DNA of 64,000 nt from an uncultured Eubacteriales bacterium (GCA_900552015.1 URXY01000001.1:1-64000), one strand, 5' to 3'; counted from the stretch's first letter, positions 36,871 through 48,745 are shown. A program made the numbers and translations. The notes: generated by a model not told the origin, from the sequence alone.

Positions 36871-37005
36871 GGACGGGCACCGCCCGTTTTCTTTCCACGG
36901 AAAGAAAATGGGGGGTGCATTAACGCGGCATAAATGCCGCAAAAAGCTTCGCACCTGTGCGAAAAAGGACCGCGCCCCTTTCGGGCGCGCCACAAGGAGA
37001 CCTCT

Positions 37006-37263
37006 ATGTACCTGCACATCGGCAACAATGTCATGCTGCCAGAAAAGCACATCATCGGCGTCTTTGATCTCGAGATCACGTCGCAATCGAAAAGAACGTC
37101 AGAATTTCTCCGCCGGGCGGAGGACGAGAGCCTGGTCATCGACGCCTGCGAGGACATTCCCAAGTCCTTTCTGGTGTGCGACCACCCGTATCACCCGCAA
37201 TTGGTTTATCTATCCGAGCTTTCGAGCCAAACACTGCAAAAGAGAATGGAGGAGCAGACATGA
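37006..37263 (+). CDS. remB: RemA/RemB family extracellular matrix regulator (YaaB-like)
   Basis: The 85-residue protein begins MYLHIGNNVMLPEKHIIGVF and has LEITSQSKRTSEFL and DIPKSFLVC, matching DUF370/YaaB. In Bacillus remB lies between recF and gyrB; here it also directly precedes gyrB-gyrA, supporting the assignment. RemB-type proteins regulate biofilm matrix genes. AAGGAGA precedes ATG 37006. Its stop overlaps the next start (ATGA). Confidence 0.88.
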   Translation: MYLHIGNNVMLPEKHIIGVFDLEITSQSKRTSEFLRRAEDESLVIDACEDIPKSFLVCDHPYHPQLVYLSELSSQTLQKRMEEQT

Positions 37264-37604
37264 AGCTTCCTATTGCATTGACGATGCTGGCAAGTCCCTT
37301 TTCCATTCCACACGATGAGCGCTGGATACTGCCCATCGAGCTTGGCTTTTTCGCGCTGCTGACGGTGTATTTCACGTGGCAGCTCAAAGCGGAAGAGGGC
37401 GACAAGTGGATATTCCGGAGAAAGATGAAGGTGTCGGCGTTCTTTTATCTTGCGTGTGAGATAGTCTGGCAATTTTGCAGCGAATGCGCAGAGATATATG
37501 TTGCAATGGTCACGGGTATTTTGTTCCTATACCTAATGAGTCAGGCACTTGTATACGGCTTCTATTGGCTAATTAAGAGAAAGAAGACAACAGCCGCGAT
37601 GTGA
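37260..37604 (+). CDS. Hypothetical membrane protein coupled to remB
   Basis: ATG at 37260 overlaps the remB stop by 4 bp and gives 114 residues with three helices (about 17-35, 58-76 and 80-102). The frame is open further upstream but that part lies inside remB. It is inserted between remB and gyrB, where Bacillus has no gene. No family recognised. Confidence 0.7.
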   Translation: MKLPIALTMLASPFSIPHDERWILPIELGFFALLTVYFTWQLKAEEGDKWIFRRKMKVSAFFYLACEIVWQFCSECAEIYVAMVTGILFLYLMSQALVYGFYWLIKRKKTTAAM

Positions 37605-37619
37605 GCGGCTTTCCGATAA

Positions 37620-39671
<2,052 letters not shown>

Positions 39672-39689
39672 GAGAGGAGGACGAAGAAA

Positions 39690-42170
39690 ATGGCACACAA
39701 AAACGTGGATTACAAACCCGAAGATATTCTCTTCCCCAACCAAAAGATCGTGCAGAGCGAGCTTGTGCACGAAATGCAGTCCTCCTACATCGAATACGCG
39801 ATGTCGGTCATCGTCGGGCGCGCGCTGCCCGACGTGCGCGACGGCTTGAAGCCCGTCCATCGCCGCATCCTGTACGCCATGTATGAAGACGGCCTCACGA
39901 GCGACAAGCCCTTCAAAAAGTCGGCGACCTGCGTCGGCGACGTGCTGGGTAGATACCATCCCCACGGCGACGCGTCGGTTTATGACGCGCTCGTGCGTCT
40001 CGCGCAGGACTTCTCCATGCGCTATATGCTCGTCGACGGCCACGGCAACTTCGGTTCCATTGATGGCGACCCTCCGGCCGCCTACCGATACACCGAGGCC
40101 AGAATGTCGAAGATCGCCAACGAAATGCTGCGCGACATCGATAAGGAGACCGTCGACTGGGACCCGAACTTCGACGAGAGCCGCAAGGAGCCCCGCGTGC
40201 TGCCCGCGCGCTTCCCGAACCTGCTGGTCAACGGTTCTTCCGGTATCGCCGTCGGTATGGCGACGAACATCCCGCCGCACAACCTGACCGAGGTCATCAA
40301 CGCCTGCGTCTGCGTGCTCGACGATCCCGAGGCGACGCTTTATGACCTGATGCAGCACGTCACGGGCCCCGACTTCCCGACCAAGGGCATCATCATGGGC
40401 CGCAGCGGCATCCGCGCGGCTTACGCCACGGGCCGCGGTAAGATCATCCTGCGCGCGCGCACGGAATTTGAAGAATTCGGCCGCGACCGCACGCGCATCA
40501 TCGTCACCGAGCTTCCGTATCAGGTGAACAAGCGGATGCTCATCAAGAACATGGCCGACCAGGTGAACGACAAGCGTTTGGAGGGCATTTCCGACATCCG
40601 CGACGAGACCGACCGCACGGGCATGCGCATCGTCATTGAAGTCAAGCATGACGCGAACCCGCAGGTGGTCTTGAACCGCCTGTTCGCGCAGACGCAGCTC
40701 CAGACGAGCTTCGCCATCAACATGCTGGCGCTCGTCGACAACCAGAAGCAGCCGAAAATTCTGTCCCTGCGCCATATCATCGACGAGTATCTTGCCTTCC
40801 AGGAAGAGCTCATCACGCGCAGAACGCAGTATGACCTCAAAAAGGCGCGCGAGCGCGAGCACCTGTTGCAAGGCCTGCTCATTGCGCAGGACAATATCGA
40901 CGAAGTCATCCACATCATCCGCACGAGCTACGACGACGCGAAGGAAAAGCTCATGGAACGCTTCAGCCTCTCTGACGTGCAGGCGCAGGCCATTCTCGAT
41001 ATGCGCCTGAAGGCCTTGCAGGGCCTCGACCGCGAGAAGCTCCAGAACGAGTACGACGAACTCGAAAAGAAGATCGCCTATTTTGTCGAGCTCCTTTCGA
41101 ACGAGACGATGCTCAAGGGCGTCCTCAAGGACGAGCTCATCGAAATTCGCGACAAGTATGGCGATGAGCGCAAGACCGAGATCCAGGAGGTCGAGGACGA
41201 GATCGACATCGAAGACCTCATCGAGGAGGAGCAGTGCGTCTTCACCCTGACCCGCAACGGCTACATCAAGCGCACGAGCGCGAGCGAGTACACCGCGCAG
41301 AGTAAGGGCGGCATGGGCAAAAAGGGCATCACCACCCGCGACGAGGACACGGTGGTCGACGTCTTCACCGCCTCGACCCATGACTATATCCTCTTCTTTA
41401 CGGACACCGGCAAGGTGTACCGCAAGAAGGGCTATCAGATCCCCGAGAGCGGCAAGGCTGCCAAGGGCACAAACATCGTCAACATCATCCAGGTGGAGAC
41501 GGGCGAGCGCGTGCAGGCGATGATCCACTTCCGCGACTTGAATGCCGAGAATCTGTTCCTCACCATGGTGACGCGCAACGGCACGGTGAAGCGTCTGCCG
41601 GTCGAAACGCTCAAGAATCTGCGCAACAACGGCATCCGCGCGCTGAACCTCGACGAGGGCGACGAGCTGGTGTCCGTGCGCGAGACGGACGGCGAGCAGA
41701 AGATTTTGATCGCCACGCACGACGGTATGGCGGTCGTCTTTGACGAGACCGATGTCCGTGCGATGGGCCGCACGGCGGTCGGCGTGCGCGGCATCAAGCT
41801 GCGCGAGGGCGACTACGTCGTCGGCGCCGCCCGCGCCCAGGAGGGCAAGGAAGTCCTGACCATCACCGAAAAGGGCTACGGCAAGAAAACGCCGGTCGAG
41901 GAATACCGCATCACGAACCGCGGCGGCCTCGGCATCAAGAACTATATGGTGACCGAAAAGACCGGCGGCATCGTCGGCGTCAAGGTCGTGGACGGCAGCG
42001 AGGATCTGCTGCTCGTCACGCGCGCGGGTATTCTCATCCGCACGCCGGTGGAGGCCATCCGCACGACGGGCAGAGCCACGCAGGGCGTGATCGTCATGCG
42101 CTTCAAGGAAGAGGGAGATAGCGTGATTTCCATGGCGCTCACAGAGCACGAAGAGAGCGAGGAGGAGTAA
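39690..42170 (+). CDS. gyrA: DNA gyrase subunit A
   Basis: The 826-residue protein has the cleavage-religation domain with active-site Tyr in [11 protein letters not shown] near residue 130, the quinolone-determining region ([19 protein letters not shown]), a coiled-coil arm, and a C-terminal beta-pinwheel. The GyrA box reads QSKGGMG instead of the usual Q(R/K)RGG(R/K)G, a mild variant. GAGGAGG precedes the ATG. A repeat-type hairpin follows the stop. Confidence 0.98.
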   Translation: MAHKNVDYKPEDILFPNQKIVQSELVHEMQSSYIEYAMSVIVGRALPDVRDGLKPVHRRILYAMYEDGLTSDKPFKKSATCVGDVLGRYHPHGDASVYDALVRLAQDFSMRYMLVDGHGNFGSIDGDPPAAYRYTEARMSKIANEMLRDIDKETVDWDPNFDESRKEPRVLPARFPNLLVNGSSGIAVGMATNIPPHNLTEVINACVCVLDDPEATLYDLMQHVTGPDFPTKGIIMGRSGIRAAYATGRGKIILRARTEFEEFGRDRTRIIVTELPYQVNKRMLIKNMADQVNDKRLEGISDIRDETDRTGMRIVIEVKHDANPQVVLNRLFAQTQLQTSFAINMLALVDNQKQPKILSLRHIIDEYLAFQEELITRRTQYDLKKAREREHLLQGLLIAQDNIDEVIHIIRTSYDDAKEKLMERFSLSDVQAQAILDMRLKALQGLDREKLQNEYDELEKKIAYFVELLSNETMLKGVLKDELIEIRDKYGDERKTEIQEVEDEIDIEDLIEEEQCVFTLTRNGYIKRTSASEYTAQSKGGMGKKGITTRDEDTVVDVFTASTHDYILFFTDTGKVYRKKGYQIPESGKAAKGTNIVNIIQVETGERVQAMIHFRDLNAENLFLTMVTRNGTVKRLPVETLKNLRNNGIRALNLDEGDELVSVRETDGEQKILIATHDGMAVVFDETDVRAMGRTAVGVRGIKLREGDYVVGAARAQEGKEVLTITEKGYGKKTPVEEYRITNRGGLGIKNYMVTEKTGGIVGVKVVDGSEDLLLVTRAGILIRTPVEAIRTTGRATQGVIVMRFKEEGDSVISMALTEHEESEEE

Positions 42171-42189
42171 GTTCCCCTCGCAAGAAAGC

Positions 42190-42227
42190 AAAGGGGATAT
42201 TCTCTCACGCGGGAGAATACCCCCTTT
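42190..42227 (+). repeat. Solo terminal hairpin of the dispersed repeat family (copy E)
   Basis: AAAGGGGATATTCTC / GAGAATACCCCCTTT, one mismatch, 8-base loop. It has the same arm sequence as hairpins A, B and C but without the rest of the repeat. It may serve as the gyrA terminator. The following 155 bp contain no gene. Confidence 0.7.
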
Positions 42228-42383
42228 GAAGGCAGCAACGGCGGGCAGTTTTCCTCCCTCAGCGCGCGAAAAGACACGATGTAACATCAAAGTGGCACGA
42301 TAAAGTGTAGATGTAAACCCTAACTTGCTGGAAAAGCAGACCTCTCTTCGGTAGAATAGAGAAAAAAAGAGGAGGGCATGGCA

Positions 42384-42953
42384 ATGGCGGATATTTTAAA
42401 GTCGCTGGGCGACGCAATGGAGCGCCAGCAGCAGCGCAAACACGAGAACAATATGGAGGTGCTGCGCGCCATCAATACCCGGCCGGGGATGGTCGTGCTC
42501 GGCGTGATTTTGCTGGGTGCGGCGCTGGCGTTGATCTGGCCGCAGATCGCGCCGGAGGCTGACAATACGAACAGCATTGTGATCGATATGAGCGACTTTG
42601 ACTTCGGCGATGAAGAGATGAACCGCACCGTTCAGGAAATGGTGGAAAACGATCGGAAGCAGAAGGAACAGAGCGGACGCTCCGGTGCAATTTTCTTCGG
42701 CCTCGGTGCGGCGGTCTGCTTTGTCCGCGCGGCGATGCCGTGGAAAAAGAAGGAGCAGGCGGAAACGATTTCCGAAGAACCTACGTCCAAAGAGTCAGAA
42801 GATATCCCCGTTTCGCCAGAACCTGTGGAAAACTCCGCGATGCCAAGCGCGGAGACCGACAGCAGAGATGACCGGTTTGAAAATCTCAAGCGGCTCTACG
42901 AGGCAGGGATCCTGAGCAAAGAAGAGTATGACGAACGCAGAAAGAAGCTGTGA
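42384..42953 (+). CDS. Membrane protein with C-terminal SHOCT domain
   Basis: The 189-residue protein has an N-terminal charged helix (RQQQRKHENN), two hydrophobic segments (about 35-55 and 100-118), an acidic linker and a SHOCT motif LKRLYEAGILSKEEYDERR at the C-terminus. ATG at 42384 is preferred over 42378 for spacing from GGAGG. It is the first of three consecutive SHOCT genes. Function unknown; SHOCT is an oligomerisation-type short domain. Confidence 0.82.
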   Translation: MADILKSLGDAMERQQQRKHENNMEVLRAINTRPGMVVLGVILLGAALALIWPQIAPEADNTNSIVIDMSDFDFGDEEMNRTVQEMVENDRKQKEQSGRSGAIFFGLGAAVCFVRAAMPWKKKEQAETISEEPTSKESEDIPVSPEPVENSAMPSAETDSRDDRFENLKRLYEAGILSKEEYDERRKKL

Positions 42954-42963
42954 GGAAGTCACC

Positions 42964-43323
42964 ATGAGAAGAAACATCCACTATAAGCCCAGCAAGGGCG
43001 CAAGCATCTTTGGCGGTATCATCGGCTGTGCGATGGGCATATTCGGTCTTTTTGCCATTCCGGATATGGGCGCGATGATCGGCTTCAAGGCCATCTGGTG
43101 CCTGATGGCCTTCGGCATGGGCATCTACAATTTTCTGCTGGCGGCGGGCGTTGTGAAGTACAACGGCGGCTACGAGATCACCGACGAGACGGAAGATGGC
43201 GCAAAGGGCGGCAAGTCCGACGCCGAAGCGCGGCTCGAGGAATTGCAGACCCTTTACGACCGTCGGCTCATCACGGAAGAGGAGTATCAGGAAAAGCGCA
43301 GGGACATTCTGGACCGGCTGTAA
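42964..43323 (+). CDS. Membrane protein with C-terminal SHOCT domain
   Basis: The 119-residue protein has two hydrophobic helices (about 16-36 and 42-60) and SHOCT motif LQTLYDRRLITEEEYQEKRR at the C-terminus. GAGGAAG precedes ATG 42964. It lies 10 bp after the preceding SHOCT gene and 18 bp before the third, so the three were probably one operon. Confidence 0.82.
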   Translation: MRRNIHYKPSKGASIFGGIIGCAMGIFGLFAIPDMGAMIGFKAIWCLMAFGMGIYNFLLAAGVVKYNGGYEITDETEDGAKGGKSDAEARLEELQTLYDRRLITEEEYQEKRRDILDRL

Positions 43324-43341
43324 GAGAAAGGAGCGCGGCAT

Positions 43342-43789
43342 ATGGAAATTTTAGCCCTTGTTGTTATTGGACTTATTTGGGCTTTTAAGGCGGCTGTCGC
43401 CAACGAGGACAAAAAGGTCAACGATCGGGAAACGGGCAGCATTTCGTCGACGCCCGACGAGCTCATCAAAAAGGCCAACCGCACGCTCAATGACCTCGAT
43501 GCGATGCGGACAAAAGAACGCGAGAACAAAAAGCGTCCGAGCGGCGTACAGATCCGCGATTTTCACAAGAATCTGGCCGCGCAGGAACGTGAGAACAGCG
43601 AGAAACGCTGGGCCGTCGCACGTAAGAAGCAGGCCGACAGCGGTGAGGTCCATTCCGTCCACATGGACAGCTGCGAGGACCGGCTCGAAAGCCTGAAGGT
43701 TCTTGTACGATGCAGGCATTTTAGACCGCGAGGAATACGCCCAGCGCGTCGCGCGCGTCAAGCGTCAGCACGCGCAGAGCAGAAGCTGA
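43342..43789 (+). pseudogene. Third SHOCT-domain membrane protein gene, frameshifted
   Basis: The frame starts MEILALVVIGLIWAFKAAV (one helix), continues through a charged region, and reaches RLESLKVL, where SHOCT should begin. From there the original frame yields an Arg-rich tail, while the +1 frame (from 43703) reads LYDAGILDREEYAQRVARV and stops at 43787-43789. A single extra base around 43699-43705 explains this. The unshifted frame runs on to 43833 and overlaps greA by 16 bp, unlike its siblings. CTT before the shift is a codon known to slip, so programmed frameshifting is a less likely alternative. Confidence 0.75.
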
Positions 43790-43817
43790 GCAAAACAAAA
43801 AAGGAAGCGAACACACC

Positions 43818-44321
43818 ATGTATGACGAACTGACACAGGTCGACATTGACAAGATGAAGGCAGAGCTGGAGCACCGCCGTTTGGAGCTTCGCCCCAAGCT
43901 CATCGAGGATGTGCAGACGGCGCGCGCATTCGGCGACCTGAGTGAAAACTACGAGTACAAGGTCGCCAAGCAGGAGAAAAACCGCAACGAGAGCCGCATC
44001 CGGTACTTAGAGCGCATGATCGCAACGGCGAAGGTCATCGAAGTGAACGAAAAAGAAGGCACCGTCGGTCTTTTCGACCACGTGGTGCTTTTCAACGAAA
44101 AGCTGGGGAAGGAGCAGAATATCCAGCTCGTGACCACCCTGCGGCAGAACGCGCTCAAGGGTCTCATCAGCAAAGAATCACCCGTCGGCAAGGCCGTCTT
44201 GGGGAGAAAGGTCGGCGACCGCGTCGAGATCGTCGTCTCGCCGGAGATGAAGTACACGGTCGAGATACGTTCGATCACGCCGGGCGAGGACGACGCATCG
44301 CTCGAGATCAGCTCTTATTGA
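43818..44321 (+). CDS. greA: Transcription elongation factor GreA
   Basis: The 167-residue protein has an N-terminal coiled coil (about 8-75) with acidic tip [15 protein letters not shown] and a C-terminal FKBP-like domain containing [18 protein letters not shown]. GreA stimulates RNA polymerase cleavage of backtracked transcripts. AAGGAAG precedes the ATG. Confidence 0.94.
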   Translation: MYDELTQVDIDKMKAELEHRRLELRPKLIEDVQTARAFGDLSENYEYKVAKQEKNRNESRIRYLERMIATAKVIEVNEKEGTVGLFDHVVLFNEKLGKEQNIQLVTTLRQNALKGLISKESPVGKAVLGRKVGDRVEIVVSPEMKYTVEIRSITPGEDDASLEISSY

Positions 44322-44329
44322 GGAAACGC

Positions 44330-44767
44330 ATGAAACAGGTCATTATCTATACCGACGGCGCGTGCTCGGGCAACCCCGGCCCCGGCGGCTGGGGCGCGGT
44401 GCTCAAATACGGCGCGCACGAGCGCGAGCTCTCCGGCGGCGAGGCGAGCACGACCAACAACCGCATGGAGCTCACCGCCGTCATCGAGGCGCTGCGGCTC
44501 TTGAAGGAGCCGTGCATCGTCGAGCTTTATTCCGACTCGCGCTACGTCATTGACGCGCTGGAAAAGCGCTGGGTCTACGGCTGGAAGCAGCGCGGCTGGG
44601 TGAAAAGCGACAAAAAGCCCGCGCTGAACGTCGATTTGTGGGAACAGCTCTTGTCGCTCATCGCTGGGCACGAAATGCACTACCACTGGGTCAAAGGCCA
44701 CGCGGAGAACGAATACAACAACCGCTGCGACGAGATGGCAGTTGCGGAATCGCATAAGTTTAAGTGA
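44330..44767 (+). CDS. rnhA: Ribonuclease HI
   Basis: The 145-residue protein has the DEDD residues: Asp in [16 protein letters not shown], Glu in NNRMELTAV, Asp in SDSRYVID and Asp in NNRCDEMA, with His in [11 protein letters not shown]. It removes RNA from RNA-DNA hybrids. ATG at 44330 is preceded by GAGGAAA and lies 8 bp after greA. Confidence 0.95.
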   Translation: MKQVIIYTDGACSGNPGPGGWGAVLKYGAHERELSGGEASTTNNRMELTAVIEALRLLKEPCIVELYSDSRYVIDALEKRWVYGWKQRGWVKSDKKPALNVDLWEQLLSLIAGHEMHYHWVKGHAENEYNNRCDEMAVAESHKFK

Positions 44768-44776
44768 GGACCCTCT

Positions 44777-44814
44777 CAACAAGATGGGTTTCCCATCTTG
44801 TTGAATTAAATTTT
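44777..44814 (+). terminator. Hairpin between rnhA and nadE
   Basis: CAACAAGATGGG-TTT-CCCATCTTGTTG, 12-bp perfect stem, then AATTAAATTTT. The T tract is interrupted, so it may be a leaky terminator. Confidence 0.65.
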
Positions 44815-44828
44815 AAGGAGCAAAAAGT

Positions 44829-45614
44829 ATGGAACAGTTTGACGCAAAGCAGCAGCTTCCCGGTCTTTTGGACTGGATGCGCGCGCAGATGAAAGCCTGC
44901 GGCGGCAAGACCGCCGTCATCGGCATTTCCGGCGGCAAGGACAGCTCCGTCGTCGCGGCGCTGAGCGTTGCGGCCTACGGGCGCGAGAACGTTGTCGGCG
45001 TGCTGATGCCCGACGGCGTGCAGCCGGACATCGACTACTCGAACGGCCTTGTCGAATACCTTGGCATCCGCCACTACACGTTCAACATCCAGGGCGGCAC
45101 GAAGGGCCTGCTTGATGAGATGAGCCGCCTCGGCATCGAGGCGAGCCGCCAGACGAAGGTGAATCTGCCGTCGCGCATCCGCATGGCGACGCTGTACGCC
45201 ATCGCGCAGAGCGAGGAGGGCGGCATCGTGCTCAACACTTCGAATCTCTCCGAGGACTGGGTCGGCTACTGCACCATCTACGGCGACAGCGCGGGCGCTT
45301 TCTCACCGCTCGGCATGTACACGACCGAAGAGGTGATCGCGCTGGGCGCGGAGCTGGGCCTTCCCGAGCGCTTCCTCATCAAGCCGCCGTCCGACGGTCT
45401 GACCGGCAAGACCGACGAGGACAACCTCGGCTTTACCTATCATGCGGTGAACGAGTACGTCCGCCGCGGCGAGGTTGACCCCGCCATCAAGGAGCAGATC
45501 GACCACAAACACAAGATCTCGCGCTTCAAGTTCCAGACACTGCCGGTGTATCAGAATGGATTGCCCATCGTCATTCCCGAAGAGACGGCTTATTATGATC
45601 CGGACAAGAGATGA
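44829..45614 (+). CDS. nadE: NH3-dependent NAD+ synthetase
   Basis: The 261-residue enzyme has the PP-loop GISGGKDSSVVAAL near residue 38 and a LSEDWVGYCTIYGDSAGAF segment. It amidates deamido-NAD to NAD using ammonia. The N-terminal glutaminase (nitrilase) domain of the larger NadE is absent. TAAGGAGC precedes the ATG. Confidence 0.94.
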   Translation: MEQFDAKQQLPGLLDWMRAQMKACGGKTAVIGISGGKDSSVVAALSVAAYGRENVVGVLMPDGVQPDIDYSNGLVEYLGIRHYTFNIQGGTKGLLDEMSRLGIEASRQTKVNLPSRIRMATLYAIAQSEEGGIVLNTSNLSEDWVGYCTIYGDSAGAFSPLGMYTTEEVIALGAELGLPERFLIKPPSDGLTGKTDEDNLGFTYHAVNEYVRRGEVDPAIKEQIDHKHKISRFKFQTLPVYQNGLPIVIPEETAYYDPDKR

Positions 45615-45637
45615 TCTGGCGCCGAACTGAAAAAATC

Positions 45638-45676
45638 AAAAATGACCTTCTCTCACATGAGAGAAGGTCATTTTTT
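45638..45676. terminator. Bidirectional terminator
   Basis: TGACCTTCTCTCA / TGAGAGAAGGTCA with A run before and T run after, between convergent nadE and the P-loop gene. Confidence 0.93.
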
Positions 45677-45707
45677 ATTACACGCTTGTCCTGTAAGGAC
45701 GGATGGA

Positions 45708-46118
45708 TCACAGATACTTCTGCATACCGTCGGTGGCGAGGGAAGGATCGCCGGAGACGGAGATGGTGAACTTCACGCCGGTCGCGTTGCTGAAGCGCTC
45801 GAGCTCGTTGAGGAAGTTGTCGGCATCCTGGTTGCACTCGCCGCCGGTGATCTTGAAGAGGTTGTCGATAAAGATGTGGGAAATATCGTAATTGCCCGCA
45901 TACAGACCGAACAGGAAGCCGCGCAGAGCCTCGTAGTTGGACAGGTCGTATTCGTAGGCAGAGATCAGACGAACGTGATAGTGCAGGTCAAAGGTCATGG
46001 TAGACTTTGCTTCGACGCAAACGACGCTGCCGTTATCCTCCTGTGCAGTGGCGTTGATCAGTTCAATCAGCTTCTTGGTCTTACCGGTGCCCTTTTCACC
46101 CATGATGAGTCTGACCAT
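45708..46118 (-). CDS. Small P-loop ATP-binding protein of unknown function
   Basis: The 136-residue protein starts with Walker A MVRLIMGEKGTGKTKKL and has a Walker B-like HIFIDNLF near residue 83 and a C-terminal strand GVKFTISVSGDP. It is far too short for known AAA+ or PilT ATPases, yet the P-loop fold appears complete and compact. ATG at 46118 follows AAAGGAG. It has its own promoter and terminators. Such proteins are sometimes annotated as twitching-motility ATPases, which this sequence does not support. Confidence 0.8.
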   Translation of the reverse strand: MVRLIMGEKGTGKTKKLIELINATAQEDNGSVVCVEAKSTMTFDLHYHVRLISAYEYDLSNYEALRGFLFGLYAGNYDISHIFIDNLFKITGGECNQDADNFLNELERFSNATGVKFTISVSGDPSLATDGMQKYL

Positions 46119-46180
46119 AGAAATCACTCCTTTCAGTTGCTCCCCGCCTCTTTTGCGGGGGATGGTCTCTTGGTGGAATC

Positions 46181-46209
46181 AGCATAGCATAAATGAAACG
46201 ATTTTGCAA
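46181..46209 (-). promoter_or_regulatory. Promoter of the P-loop protein gene
   Basis: Reverse-strand TTGCAA (46209-46204) and TATGCT (46186-46181), 17-bp spacer, TGC extension. A CCCCGC/GCGGGG hairpin (46142-46160) lies in the leader. Confidence 0.8.
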
Positions 46210-46246
46210 TGCTGAATCAAAAGTTTCAACTTGATTCAAAAATTTT

Positions 46247-47578
46247 TTACCGCAGACGGGCCTTGAGCGTCTCGCCGAGGTCTTCGTAGCCGGGCTTGCC
46301 GAGCAGAGCGAACATATTTTTCTTATAGGTCTCCACGCCCGGCTGGTCGAAGGGGTTGACGCCGAGCAGATAGCCGCTCAGCCCGCAGGCGTATTCAAAG
46401 AAGTAAATGAGCTGGCCCATCGTGCGGGCGTTGTTTTCGTCAAGGTTCAGAATGATGTTCGGCACGCCGCCCTCGACATGAGCGAGGAGCGTTCCGTCCA
46501 TGGCCTGACGGTTCAAAAAAGCCATGGGCTTGCCGGCGAGGAAATTGAGCCCGTCGCCATTCGCTTCGTCAAAGGGGACGACCATCTGCTGCTCCGCGGG
46601 CGCAAAGCGCACAACGGTCTCCATCAGCGTTCTCTCGCCCTGCTGGATGTACTGGCCCATCGAGTGCAGGTCGGCGGTGAAGTCGACGCTCGCGGGGAAA
46701 AGACCCTTTTCCTCTTTGCCCTCGCTCTCGCCATAGAGCTGCTTCCACCACTCGGCCATGAAGCGGAACGCGGGCTCGAAACAGGCGAGTAGTTCGATCT
46801 TCTTGCCCTGACGGTAGAGCTCATGGCGCATGGCGGCGTACTGCCACGCAGGGTTATCATAGTCGCTGTGTGTGCAGAGGTCCATCATCTCCTGCGCGCC
46901 GCCCATGAGCTCGGAAAGATCGACGCCCGCGACGGCGATGGGGAGCAGGCCGACTGCAGTGAGCACACTGTAGCGCCCGCCGATGTTGTCGGGCACGACG
47001 AATTCCTCGTACCCCTCCTGATCGGCGAGGGACTTGAGCGCGCCTTTGTGCGCGTCGGTCGTGGCGTAGATGCGCTTCGCGGCGCCCTCCTTGCCGTACT
47101 TCTTCTCGAGCTTTTCGCGGAAGAAGCGGAACGCGACGGCGGGCTCGGTCGTCGTGCCGGACTTGGAGATGACGTTGACGGAGAAATCGTCGTCGCCGAT
47201 GAGCTCCATCACCTCACGCAGTGCGTCGGAGGAGAGTCCGTTGCCGATGAAGTAGATGTTCGGCGTGGACTTCTTCTTTAAATTATAGTTCGGCGAGCAC
47301 AGGCATTCGATCACGCCGCGCGCGCCGAGATAGCTGCCGCCGATGCCGATGACGACGAGCGCCTTGGAATCGCCCTGAATCTTCTTCGCCGCGGCGAGGA
47401 TGCGCGCGTACTCTTCGCGGTCGTAGTTGCGCGGGAGCGTGACCCAGCCGATAAAATCGGAGCCCTTGCCGCCGCCGTTTTGCAGCCAGTTTGCCGCGCG
47501 CTCGAGACGCGGGCGCAGCGCCGCTTCATAGGGGAGGGGAAGGAACGACGCGGCATGGGATACATCGATAGACAGCAT
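46247..47578 (-). CDS. pgi: Glucose-6-phosphate isomerase
   Basis: The 443-residue enzyme interconverts glucose 6-phosphate and fructose 6-phosphate. It has IGIGGSYLGARGVIE near residue 80, SKSGTTTEPAVAFR near 138 and a C-terminal GVNPFDQPGVETYK with the catalytic Lys. The short Gram-positive/archaeal-like length matches Firmicute Pgi. ATG at 47578 follows CAGGAGG. Confidence 0.97.
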   Translation of the reverse strand: MLSIDVSHAASFLPLPYEAALRPRLERAANWLQNGGGKGSDFIGWVTLPRNYDREEYARILAAAKKIQGDSKALVVIGIGGSYLGARGVIECLCSPNYNLKKKSTPNIYFIGNGLSSDALREVMELIGDDDFSVNVISKSGTTTEPAVAFRFFREKLEKKYGKEGAAKRIYATTDAHKGALKSLADQEGYEEFVVPDNIGGRYSVLTAVGLLPIAVAGVDLSELMGGAQEMMDLCTHSDYDNPAWQYAAMRHELYRQGKKIELLACFEPAFRFMAEWWKQLYGESEGKEEKGLFPASVDFTADLHSMGQYIQQGERTLMETVVRFAPAEQQMVVPFDEANGDGLNFLAGKPMAFLNRQAMDGTLLAHVEGGVPNIILNLDENNARTMGQLIYFFEYACGLSGYLLGVNPFDQPGVETYKKNMFALLGKPGYEDLGETLKARLR

Positions 47579-47615
47579 AAAAAAGGCCTCCTGTACAGCA
47601 TATTTTCTGCCTGTC

Positions 47616-47644
47616 ATTGTAGCACACGGCAAGGGAAAGGACAA
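47616..47644 (-). promoter_or_regulatory. Promoter of pgi
   Basis: Reverse-strand TTGTCC (47644-47639) and TACAAT (47621-47616), 17-bp spacer, TGC extension. Confidence 0.75.
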
Positions 47645-47761
47645 GCGAAAGCGGGGGAAAAGTCTCCCTCCGGGAGCAAACGGAGGCCCTTGGAGGGCAA
47701 AACTGTGTAAATGGGAGAAAAGATGAACGCTTTATCGCTCCATCTTTGTAAAGTACGCGTA

Positions 47762-47790
47762 TTTACTGTCACGCATCATTATGTTATCGT
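47762..47790 (+). promoter_or_regulatory. Possible promoter of the amino acid ABC transporter
   Basis: TTTACT and TATCGT at 17 bp with a TG two bases before the -10. Weak match; no better candidate lies between pgi and the transporter. Confidence 0.35.
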
Positions 47791-47843
47791 GTTACCACAC
47801 TAAATCAAGCGGCCGCGAGCCGTACTTCAGGAGGAACAAAAAG

Positions 47844-48686
47844 ATGAAAAAGTTATGGGCTCTGGCGCTGGCCGCCGTGATGGTACTTTCCTTTGCCGCC
47901 TGCGGCAGCAAGAACGATACCGCTGATGAGACACAAAACGATGGACAGACCGCGCAGGACACCTCCGGCGGTGAAACACAGAAGCTGATCGTCGGCTTCG
48001 ACGCTGAGTTCCCGCCGTTCGGCTTCATCGCCGCCGACGGCAGCTACGACGGCTTCGACCTTGCGATGGCAAAGGAACTGTGCGCGCGTCTCGGCTGGGA
48101 GTATGAGGCCGTGGCCATCGACTGGAACAGCAAGGACGCCGAGCTCTCCAGCGGCACGATCAACTGCATCTGGAACGGCTTCACCTACACCGGCCGCGAA
48201 AATGACTACACCTTCTCCGACCCCTATGTGGATAACTCCATCGTCCTCGTCGTGAAGGCGGACAGCGGCATCACCTCGCTCGCGGACCTTGCCGGCAAGA
48301 GCGTGATGGCGCAGGCGGCCTCCTCCGCGGTGGACGCGATCAACGAAGACGAGGCGTTCAAGTCTTCTCTCAAGGAGGTCGTGGAGCTTGGCGACTACAA
48401 CATGGGCTTTATGGACCTCGCTCAGGGCACGGTGGACGCTGTGGCCGCTGACCTCGGCGTCGCGCAGTATCAGATCGCGAACAACGAGGGCGATTACGTC
48501 ATCCTTGATGAGCCCCTCTCCACCGAGCAGTACGCTATCGGCTTCCTCAAGGGCAACACCGAGCTGCGCGACGCGGTGAATGCCGAGCTTCTCAAGATGG
48601 CCGAGGACGGCACCATGCTGGAGATCGCGCAGAACTACGTCGATCAGGGTCTCGTGCTCGACAGTCTGTGCCTCATCAAGAAGTAA
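47844..48686 (+). CDS. Polar amino acid ABC transporter, substrate-binding lipoprotein
   Basis: The 280-residue protein has lipobox SFAAC at about residues 16-20 and a family 3 solute-binding fold: IVGFDAEFPPFGFIAADGSY near residue 53, FDLAMAKELCARLG and the hinge LAGKSVMAQAASSAV. The substrate is probably a polar amino acid or cystine, not determinable here. AGGAGG precedes the ATG. A strong hairpin separates it from the permease gene and would let the binding protein be made in excess. Confidence 0.92.
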   Translation: MKKLWALALAAVMVLSFAACGSKNDTADETQNDGQTAQDTSGGETQKLIVGFDAEFPPFGFIAADGSYDGFDLAMAKELCARLGWEYEAVAIDWNSKDAELSSGTINCIWNGFTYTGRENDYTFSDPYVDNSIVLVVKADSGITSLADLAGKSVMAQAASSAVDAINEDEAFKSSLKEVVELGDYNMGFMDLAQGTVDAVAADLGVAQYQIANNEGDYVILDEPLSTEQYAIGFLKGNTELRDAVNAELLKMAEDGTMLEIAQNYVDQGLVLDSLCLIKK

Positions 48687-48745
48687 GGAGATATCCTCGG
48701 GCAACTGCAAAACCGATCCATGGATGCCCATCCTCTCTCAGGGGG

